A program made the position numbers and the translations under genes. Shown piece after piece: positions 58,327 to 64,000 of a DNA stretch of 64,000 nt. The notes beneath the pieces were generated by a model, which ran no database searches, was not told the origin of the DNA, and worked only from the letters and a program-made list of their open reading frames with translations. Each line of letters opens with the position of its first letter. The stretch's first letter is position 1. Source of the stretch: Amycolatopsis taiwanensis DSM 45107 (GTDB lineage Bacteria; Actinomycetota; Actinomycetes; Mycobacteriales; Pseudonocardiaceae); contig NZ_JAFB01000023.1 in assembly GCF_000519205.1 (NCBI RefSeq), forward strand, positions 124,001 to 188,000. Reading direction: 5' to 3'.

Positions 58327-59463
58327 ATGACCAAGCTTCCCGCCGCAGCCGATGTCGTGATCGTCGGTGCCGGCCCCACCGGTCTCACCCTGGCCGCCTC
58401 CCTCACCGCCGGGGGTGCCGACGTGGTCCTGCTCGAAAAGGCGGCGGAGGGTGCGAACACCTCACGCGCAGCCGTCGTGCACGCCCGCACGCTCGAGGTG
58501 CTGGACGGGCTGAAGGTGTCCGGCGAGTTGGTGAAACGGGGGGTGATCGTGCCGACCTTCACCGTCCGCGACCGGGATCGCGTGCTGTTGAGCGTGCCCT
58601 TCGACGACCTGCCCACCGCCCACCCGTACACGCTGATGGTTCCGCAGAACGTCACCGAGGAGATCCTGCTCGGTCGCCTGCGCGACCTCGGCGGTCAGGT
58701 CCACCGGCCGTACGAGGCGGTCGCCGTGGCGCAGGACGAGGCGGGCGCGATCGTCACGACCTCGACTGGGGAAAGCGTCCGGGCCCGTTTCGTCGTCGGC
58801 ACCGACGGCATGCACAGCGTGGTCCGCGAGCAGGCCGGCGTCGGGTTCACCGGCGACAGCTATGCCCAGTCCTTCGTCCTCGCCGACGTTCGCCTGGACT
58901 GGGAACTGTCCGCCGATGAGGTCCAGCTGTTCTTTTCCGCGGCCGGGCTTGTGGTCGTCGCGCCGCTGCCCGGCGGCCGCCACCGGATCGTCGCAACCGT
59001 CGACGACGCACCGGAGCACCCGGACGCCGGCGACGTGCAGGCGCTGCTCGACGCTCGCGGACCGCAGAAGACCCCGGCGCGCGTCCGCGAGATCGTGTGG
59101 AGTTCCCGCTTCCGGGTGCACCACCGGCTCGCCGACCACTACCGCGCGGGCCGGATCTTCCTCGCCGGGGACGCCGCACACGTGCACAGCCCCGCCGGCG
59201 GCCAGGGCATGAACACCGGCATCCAGGACGCGGCCGATCTCGCTCGTCGCATACTCGACGGCACCGAGGACGGCTACGAGGCGGCGCGGCGCCCGGTCGC
59301 GGCCGGCGTGGTCGAGATGACCGACCGGATGACCCGCGCCGCCACCGCCGGCAACCCGGCCGTGCGTGCCCTCCGCAACACCGCCCTCGCCGTCGTCGGC
59401 CACAACGCCTCGGTGCGGCGGAAGCTGGCGATGCGCCTGTCTGAGCTCACCGTGGGACACTGA
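58327..59463 (+). CDS. Class A flavin monooxygenase, short form with a gap after the GD motif
   Basis: A 378-residue FAD-dependent monooxygenase: VIVGAGPTGLTLAASLTAGG, GTDGMHSVVREQAG (DG motif), RIFLAGDAAHVHSPAGGQGM then NTGIQDAADLARRILDGTED. In relatives the last motif continues as N-L-A-W-K-L plus about ten residues and L-L-D-S-Y-x-x-E-R-R-P; here D-A-A-D-L-A passes directly into YEAARRPVAAGVVEMTDRMT, so a short in-frame deletion seems to have removed the W-K-L segment. Activity is therefore uncertain. It starts at ATG 58327 and is divergent from TetR. Confidence 0.82.
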   Translation: MTKLPAAADVVIVGAGPTGLTLAASLTAGGADVVLLEKAAEGANTSRAAVVHARTLEVLDGLKVSGELVKRGVIVPTFTVRDRDRVLLSVPFDDLPTAHPYTLMVPQNVTEEILLGRLRDLGGQVHRPYEAVAVAQDEAGAIVTTSTGESVRARFVVGTDGMHSVVREQAGVGFTGDSYAQSFVLADVRLDWELSADEVQLFFSAAGLVVVAPLPGGRHRIVATVDDAPEHPDAGDVQALLDARGPQKTPARVREIVWSSRFRVHHRLADHYRAGRIFLAGDAAHVHSPAGGQGMNTGIQDAADLARRILDGTEDGYEAARRPVAAGVVEMTDRMTRAATAGNPAVRALRNTALAVVGHNASVRRKLAMRLSELTVGH

Positions 59464-59746
59464 CCAGCCAGCGCGCCCACCTGATCATCACCTTCGATCA
59501 GGTCGCGGCGTAAACATCGTGACGACCAGCCTGGCCGAATGTTCTTCGGCGAGGCTGGTCGTTTCTTTCCGGACCGGCCGAAACAGCGGCAAAGTACGCC
59601 GCCGCTGCGCGCGGGTTCACAAGACGTGGATCACATTGCCCGGCTGTCACGTTGGATCGGGGGTGTTCGTCCCATTGGCATCACCGGCACCAAGCCCTGG
59701 ACCGGTGACCACGACCGCATCGATCTGCTCTTGGGAAAGAATCACT

Positions 59747-60124
59747 ATGACACGTAAGGCTTTGATGACCACGGCCGTCCTGCTGTGCGCGGCGAGCATG
59801 CTGGTCTTCGGCTTCTGGGCGTACTTCGCCCCCGAATCGTTCATCGACTTCGTTGACTACTACCCCTACAACGAGCACCTCACCCACGACGCCGGCGCCT
59901 TTCAGATCGGCATCGGCGCAACGCTGCTGTTCGGCCTGGTCTGGAAGGACACGACGCTGGTGGTGCTGGCCGGATTCGTCGTCGCCAGCGGCCTGCACAC
60001 CCTGTCCCACTACCTGGACCGGCACATCGGCGGCCACAGCAGCGACGTGCCCACCCTCGGGGTGTTCGTCCTTGTCGCTCTGATCGCCATCATCGCCCGC
60101 ATCCGCATGAGGAGGGCGGCATGA
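59747..60124 (+). CDS. Four-helix membrane protein
   Basis: A 125-residue membrane protein: ALMTTAVLLCAASMLVFGFW, FQIGIGATLLFGLVWKD, TTLVVLAGFVVASGLHTLSH, LGVFVLVALIAIIARIRM. A His/Tyr/Asp-rich loop (YYPYNEHLTHDAGA) follows helix 1. Resembles uncharacterised actinobacterial proteins paired with NAD-dependent epimerases. Its stop overlaps the next gene's start (ATGA), so the pair is coupled. Confidence 0.75.
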   Translation: MTRKALMTTAVLLCAASMLVFGFWAYFAPESFIDFVDYYPYNEHLTHDAGAFQIGIGATLLFGLVWKDTTLVVLAGFVVASGLHTLSHYLDRHIGGHSSDVPTLGVFVLVALIAIIARIRMRRAA

Positions 60125-61014
60125 AAATCATCCTGGCCGGCGCCACCGGCGCTGTCGGAGCGCCCATCGCCCGCGCCCTGCTCGCCGCCGGACACCAGGT
60201 CATCGGGCTCAGCCGAAACCCCAACGGTCTGCCCGAAGGCGTTCAGCCGCTGACGGCCGACGCGCTGGACCGTGACAGCGTGCTGCGGGCGGCGCGCGGG
60301 ATACGAGCCGACGCGGTCATCCACCAGTTGTCGGCGCTGAAGAAGAATCCGATGCGGCACCAGGACATGGCGCTGACCAACCGGCTGCGCGTCGAGGGCA
60401 CCGCCAACCTGATCGCGCTGGCACGGGAGGTGGGAGCCACCCGGTTCCTCACCCAGTCCATGATCTTCGGGTACGGCTACGGTGATCTCGGCGACCAGCC
60501 ACTCACCGAAACGGCACCGTTCGGCCGCGGCGGTCGCGGCAGGTTCGCCGCTCACATCGGAGCCATGCGCTCCACCGAGGAGCAGGCGTTCGCCATCGGC
60601 GGCATCGCCCTGCGCTACGGCATCTTCTATGGTGCCGCTGAAGACCCCACCGTCGACATGATCCGGCGCGGTGGGCTGCCCGTCCCCAAGGGTGGCATGA
60701 TTTCCCGGATCCACCTGGAAGACGCCGCCACCGCGACCGTCGCCGCGCTGGAACACGGCCGCCCCGGCGAGGCCTACAACATCGTCGACGACCTGCCCGC
60801 CAGTTGGCGCGACTACTTCTGCACGGTCGCCGAGACGCACGGCGCCCCAGCCCCCAAGGCCATCCCGGCCTGGGTGCTCAAGGCCACGCCGTATCTGCAC
60901 GCCATCTTCACCGCGAACTGTCGCATCTCCAACGCCAAAGCCAAGAGCGAACTCGGCTGGGCACCTCGCTATCCCACCTACCGCGAAGGCATCGCCGTCA
61001 CAACCAGCCGATGA
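60121..61014 (+). CDS. NAD(P)-dependent epimerase/dehydratase-like protein
   Basis: A 297-residue extended SDR. ILAGATGAVGAPIARALLAA is the Rossmann glycine motif, ALDRDSVLRAARGIRADAVI and TRFLTQSMIFGYGYGDLGDQ follow, and the NAD-binding and substrate domains end with GEAYNIVDDLPASWRDYFCT and the C-terminal NAKAKSELGWAPRYPTYREG, the usual N-x-K-A-x-x-E-L-G-W-x-P-x-Y. The catalytic Y-x-x-x-K is not evident, which places it in the atypical group. Coupled to the small membrane protein. Confidence 0.86.
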   Translation: MKIILAGATGAVGAPIARALLAAGHQVIGLSRNPNGLPEGVQPLTADALDRDSVLRAARGIRADAVIHQLSALKKNPMRHQDMALTNRLRVEGTANLIALAREVGATRFLTQSMIFGYGYGDLGDQPLTETAPFGRGGRGRFAAHIGAMRSTEEQAFAIGGIALRYGIFYGAAEDPTVDMIRRGGLPVPKGGMISRIHLEDAATATVAALEHGRPGEAYNIVDDLPASWRDYFCTVAETHGAPAPKAIPAWVLKATPYLHAIFTANCRISNAKAKSELGWAPRYPTYREGIAVTTSR

Positions 61015-61157
61015 ACCGGGGCAGGGCCCGGCGCTGATCGCCCGGTAGAACCAGGGAGATCTACGTTGAGCCCCTCTTGTCCTGGCAAGATCGGGTTACC
61101 TGGCCGAAGCTGTCGCCCGACGGTTACCGTCGCCGGGGCTGTTCGGGAGGTCCTGGG

Positions 61158-61290
61158 GTGTTGCACGGGCGCGAATCGGAGTTGGCCGAGATCGACCGGT
61201 TGCTCGTGGATGCGCGCCAAGGGCGAGTGGTGCTGCTGGTGGTCCGGGGCGAAGCCGGGATCGGTAAGTCGGCGCTGCTCACCCGTCTCG
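61158..61290 (+). pseudogene. N-terminal fragment of a LuxR-type (LAL) ATPase regulator
   Basis: From GTG 61158, with GGGAGG upstream: LHGRESELAEIDRLLVDARQ, GRVVLLVVRGEAGIGKSALL. This is the start and Walker A of large LAL regulators, but after LTRLA it passes into unrelated sequence. The remaining several hundred residues are absent. Confidence 0.75.
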
Positions 61291-61591
61291 CCCGCGTGGC
61301 GCCCGACCCGGTGCTGGACACGCTGTTCCCGCGCATCTGGGCATCCACGGGAAGTTCGGCGGACGCGCGACCGACCGGGAAGGTGTGCGGGCATGACCGG
61401 CGCGTTGCCACTCCACCTCACCGTGGGACGGCAAACCGGCGCAGGCTAGGCCGAACTACGCGAGGTACTGCGGCACCTGGCACCGTTCGCCGGGTACCCC
61501 GTCGTGGTGGAGGCGTTCGCCCGACTCGCGGAAATCCAGGGCGCACAAGACCGTCTGATTGCCGGGGAACGCCCGGCAAGCGGGTGAAACG
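61291..61591 (+). pseudogene. Carboxymuconolactone decarboxylase-family remnant
   Basis: DTLFPRIWASTG near 61320, then, shifted, GALPLHLTVGRQTGAG, an in-frame TAG at 61447-61449, and [20 protein letters not shown] with AFARLAE to 61520. These match the middle and C-terminal helices of CMD-fold proteins (E-L-x-E-V-L-x-H-L-A-x-Y-x-G-x-P). Frameshift plus stop codon indicate decay. It is fused directly to the LAL fragment. Confidence 0.68.
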
Positions 61592-61595
61592 CGCC

Positions 61596-62481
61596 CTAGC
61601 TGCCAGCCAGATGAATCGCCTCGAGCACGGCGATCATGTCCGATTTTCCGTTTCCCAGCGACACGGTCCGGTCGAACAGCGCATAGCAGGCATCCAGCAG
61701 GGGAGAAATTGACCCCGGATTCGCGGGCCGCTTCGAAAATCAGGCGGCTGTTCTTCAACACGTCATCGGCGGCCGCCTGGGCCGAATAGTCGCCTGCGAC
61801 GATTTTGCGAAGTTTTATGCGGGACACGTCGCTGGCCATCGGTCCCGCGTCGTGCACGGCCGTGAAGTGGTCCATGTCCAGGCCGTGTTGCCGGGCGAAA
61901 TTGACGGCCTCTGCCAGGCCGGTGACCATCGTGATCAGGAACAGGTTGATCGAGAGCTTCATCACCAGCGCATTCGGGGCGCTGCCACAGAAGACGGTGT
62001 CCCGGCACATGGGGGCGAGCAGCGGTCGCACTTGGGCGACGGCGGTGGGATCGCCTGCCAGTATCGCCACCAATCGGCCGGCCTCGGCGGGTGCGCGGGA
62101 TCCCGAAACGGGTGCCTCGACATAACGTCCACCCGCGGCCGCGATATCCGCGCCCAGGTTTTTCGAATAGCTCGGGGAAGTCGTGCCCATCTGCACGATC
62201 GTGTGGTCATCGACGGCGACGCCGAATTTTCCGTCGCGCCGGCCGAGAACCGAGTCGATCGCCTGCTCGTCGGCGAGCATGAGAATCACCGTGGAGCTTT
62301 GCTGAAACACCTCGGCCGGCTGACGGGCCACCGCGGCTCCGGCCGAACGCAATGGCGCGCACCGGGCCGCGGTCCGATTCCAGACGATCAGCGGTGTTCC
62401 GGCCCGCGCCAGGTTCCAGGCCATGGGCTCGCCCATGAGGCCGAGCCCGAGAAAGCCGATCTTTGCCGGTTCAGCGACCAT
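61596..62481 (-). pseudogene. NAD(P)-dependent beta-hydroxyacid dehydrogenase with a single frameshift
   Basis: Belongs to the 6-phosphogluconate/3-hydroxyisobutyrate dehydrogenase family: [20 protein letters not shown] (cofactor loop), [20 protein letters not shown] (substrate motif), [20 protein letters not shown] (catalytic Lys). After RESGVNF near 61708 the frame breaks by one base in an A/T run; the correct C-terminus, [20 protein letters not shown] then [13 protein letters not shown], is in the next frame and ends at TAG 61596-61598. Without the shift it would be about 294 residues. It could be a sequencing error. The TetR operators lie just upstream of its start at 62481. Confidence 0.83.
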
Positions 62482-62501
62482 CCGGGTAACTCCAGGGCTA
62501 C

Positions 62502-62546
62502 TATGACGACTGTCATGACAGAGCATGGTCTATGACAGTTGTCATA
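62502..62546. promoter_or_regulatory. Two TetR operator copies in the dehydrogenase/tetR divergent region
   Basis: TATGACAGTTGTCATA (62531-62546) has perfect 7-bp arms around two central bases. TATGACGACTGTCATG (62502-62517) is an imperfect copy 29 bp away. They lie between the divergent dehydrogenase and tetR starts and share their core with two further copies at 63167 and 63218. Confidence 0.75.
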
Positions 62547-62577
62547 GTCAAGCGCGGCGGTACTCGAGGGAGGGGCA

Positions 62578-63171
62578 ATGGCGCGAACCGAGTGGTCGGC
62601 GCGGGACCGGATCGTCTACAGCGCAGCCCAGTTGATCCGTACTCAAGGAGTGAGCGCGACGGGTCTCCGGGAGATCGTCGCGCACGCGAAGGCGCCACGT
62701 GGCTCACTTCAGCATTACTTTCCCGGCGGGAAGGAACAGTTGGTGCGCGAGGCACTCAACTGGGCGGGCGAATTCGCGGGCGGCCGGATCGCGCACTTCA
62801 TGGCCCGGCTCGATCCGCCAACGCCGGCCGGTCTCTTCACCGCGATGGTCGACCAGTGGCGAACAGAGTTCGCGGCCAAGGGGTTCGATCGTGGATGCCC
62901 GCTCGTCGCCGCAACCGCCGATACCGCCGCGGCCAGTGAGAGCCTGCGCCAGGTGGCAAGTGCCGCTTTCGCCGACTGGCAGCAGCCGGTGGGCGCTGCT
63001 CTCGTGACGATGGGTGTCCCGCAGGCCCGGGCGGATTCCCTTGCCCTGTTGATGATCAGCGCACTGGAGGGCGCCATCGTGCTCGCCCGGGCTCATCGGG
63101 ACGCGGGGCCACTCGACGCGGTCGTCGCCGAACTCGGGCCGTTGCTGGACGAGGCCGCTCGCCCATTATGA
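62578..63171 (+). CDS. TetR-family regulator (LmrA/YxaF-like)
   Basis: A 197-residue repressor: RDRIVYSAAQLIRTQGVSAT, GLREIVAHAKAPRGSLQHYF and PGGKEQLVREALNWAGEFAG are the HTH and linker in the LmrA/YxaF subgroup wording; KGFDRGCPLVAATADTAAAS is the usual ligand-domain segment with the C-P motif. It sits in the middle of four operator copies and must be the regulator of the dehydrogenase, itself and the GNAT/MFS operon. ATG 62578. Its stop codon lies inside the third operator. Confidence 0.9.
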   Translation: MARTEWSARDRIVYSAAQLIRTQGVSATGLREIVAHAKAPRGSLQHYFPGGKEQLVREALNWAGEFAGGRIAHFMARLDPPTPAGLFTAMVDQWRTEFAAKGFDRGCPLVAATADTAAASESLRQVASAAFADWQQPVGAALVTMGVPQARADSLALLMISALEGAIVLARAHRDAGPLDAVVAELGPLLDEAARPL

Positions 63172-63233
63172 CGAGCGTCATACCGAGCTGAATCGATGCC
63201 GCGGTGTAGAAACTGACTATGACAGCTGTCATA
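63167..63233. promoter_or_regulatory. Two more TetR operators, one containing the GNAT start codon
   Basis: TATGACG-AG-CGTCATA (63167-63182) overlaps the tetR stop codon, and the perfect palindrome TATGACAGCTGTCATA (63218-63233) includes the ATG of the GNAT gene at 63219. Both match the copies upstream of tetR. Bound repressor would physically cover the initiation region of the downstream operon. Confidence 0.75.
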
Positions 63234-63716
63234 GAGCCGTCCTGTGCGGTGACTACCGCGGCAGCATCGGGGGAGACGGTCCGCGCACTGGCGCATGCAT
63301 GCTCGCCGCGCTCGCTCCGGCTACGGTTTTTCCTGCCCCGCGACCCCGATCCCGAGGATGTGCTCGCTCGCTACTGGCGTTTCCTGCTCGGTGCGCCACC
63401 ATGGGGCCGCTCGGTCGTCGCGCTCATGGGCGGCGTGCCGGTGGGGCTGCTCAACCTGGTCGCGGCAGGTGATGGGCTGGTCGAAGCGGGTCTGCTGGTG
63501 GCCGATACCTGGCAGCGGCAAGGGATCGCCACCCACCTGCTCACCACCGAACTGACACGCCGGCGGTGGGCGGGGTGGACGGTGCGGGCGACGGTGCAGC
63601 CGGACAATCTCGCCATGCAAGCGTTGTTGCAGCGGCAACGACTCGGCCCGTGTCGTCTGGTGAGCGCGGACCGCGATCAGCTCGACTACGACATCGTCCT
63701 ACCGGCTCTCGCGTGA
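63219..63716 (+). CDS. GNAT-family N-acetyltransferase
   Basis: A 165-residue acetyltransferase: LRLRFFLPRDPDPEDVLARY, VVALMGGVPVGLLNLVAAGD, and the acetyl-CoA motif VADTWQRQGIATHLLTTELT (Q-x-x-G-I-A). ATG 63219 lies within an operator palindrome and no ribosome-binding site is evident, so a leaderless mRNA is likely; ATG is preferred because homologous sequence begins soon after. It overlaps the MFS start (TGATG). Probably inactivates a toxic amine that the MFS protein exports. Confidence 0.85.
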   Translation: MTAVIEPSCAVTTAAASGETVRALAHACSPRSLRLRFFLPRDPDPEDVLARYWRFLLGAPPWGRSVVALMGGVPVGLLNLVAAGDGLVEAGLLVADTWQRQGIATHLLTTELTRRRWAGWTVRATVQPDNLAMQALLQRQRLGPCRLVSADRDQLDYDIVLPALA

Positions 63717-64000
63717 TGGCCGAGCACAGGACGGCGGACGGGGCGGTCGCCGGCACCACGTTGGGCGGCCCGCTGTGGCAGGCGACCGGGCTGGCCCTGG
63801 GCACGCTCGTCGCGCTGGGTATGGGACGTTTCGCCTACGGCCTGCTGTTGCCGTCCATGACCGCCGATCTGGGCTGGTCCTATGCGCAGGCGGGAGCCCT
63901 GAACACCGCCAATGCCGTGGGATACCTGCTCGGCGCGGTGGTCGCCGCACGGTTGATGAGCAAGTTCGATTCCCGGCGAGTCTTCCTGTCCGGAATGCTG
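63716..64000 (+). CDS. MFS transporter, YbfB/YjiJ-like, cut by the window end
   Basis: The first 95 residues of a major facilitator: LALGTLVALGMGRFAYGLLL and PSMTADLGWSYAQAGALNTA are the helix-1 and helix-2 signature of the YbfB/YjiJ group, followed by NAVGYLLGAVVAARLMSKFD and RRVFLSGML. ATG 63716 overlaps the GNAT stop by one base, so they are coupled and both fall under the TetR operators. The rest lies beyond the window. Confidence 0.85.
   Translation, partial: MAEHRTADGAVAGTTLGGPLWQATGLALGTLVALGMGRFAYGLLLPSMTADLGWSYAQAGALNTANAVGYLLGAVVAARLMSKFDSRRVFLSGML

Noticed and set aside
1-64000. CRISPR arrays, tRNA and rRNA genes, replication origin
   Set aside because: Scanned for regularly spaced repeats, tRNA-like cloverleafs with GTTCGA-type loops, and DnaA-box clusters; nothing convincing was seen by eye. 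A tRNAscan or covariance search would be decisive.

Overview
The window is high-GC actinobacterial DNA, probably from a Pseudonocardiales- or Streptomyces-like soil actinomycete. The signs are strong G/C bias at third codon positions, many GTG/TTG starts, apparently leaderless transcripts, a remnant of a mycothiol-dependent enzyme, a BTAD/NB-ARC (AfsR-type) regulator, and many TetR, MerR, PadR and AraC switches next to redox enzymes. The organism assignment is inference. I found no rRNA, tRNA, CRISPR array, replication origin or core operon, so this looks like accessory chromosome with a heavy load of dead genes.

Layout. 0-16.9 kb: an IS630-type insertion sequence at the left edge, an MFS exporter, adenine deaminase, a CmtR-like metal sensor with a cation-efflux protein, an ECF42-type sigma factor coupled to a DGPF protein, a PadR/flavin-monooxygenase pair, TrmO, a VOC/AraC pair, a decayed MBL hydrolase, a nucleoside deaminase and a 1033-residue AfsR-like regulator. 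17.5-22.4 kb: a LysR-gene remnant split by a 4.57-kb Tn3-family element. Its terminal inverted repeats are 46 bp with 43 matches. It carries a broken tyrosine recombinase with a possible resolution site, a TetR gene under an exceptionally symmetric operator, a flavin hydroxylase, a truncated SnoaL-like gene and the N-terminal stub of tnpA.

22.6-38.4 kb: a secreted serine hydrolase, DinB and DMT/Lrp genes, a secreted propeller protein, a PQQ/WD-like propeller, a zinc-ribbon coiled-coil protein next to a decayed serine resolvase with a res-like array, an AraC-GyrI regulator, a PhyH dioxygenase and a hydrolase/MerR pair. 38.5-48 kb: a Tn3 tnpA remnant, a ProC-like protein, an esterase/TetR divergon, a three-subunit PaoABC-like molybdenum aldehyde oxidoreductase, an amber-interrupted TPR protein and an SDR/XRE divergon. 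48-57.3 kb: more Tn3 and IS256 scraps, TRIC channel plus M20 amidohydrolase, a TetR/membrane-protein divergon, DJ-1, a dense set of gene fragments and a small heat-shock (Hsp20/MerR) locus. 57.6-64 kb: a TetR/FMO divergon with downstream membrane protein and epimerase, further fragments, and a TetR regulon whose operator occurs four times around an NAD-dependent dehydrogenase (frameshifted), the regulator itself, and a GNAT/MFS operon cut by the window edge.

Functionally the window is a series of small one-regulator/one-effector switches for detoxification or modification of small molecules (three complete class A flavin monooxygenases plus one remnant, a molybdenum oxidoreductase, esterases and exporters), interleaved with remnants of at least five mobile elements. 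The strongest leads are the Tn3-like element and its internal tyrosine-recombinase site, the coiled-coil/resolvase locus, and the four-operator TetR regulon.
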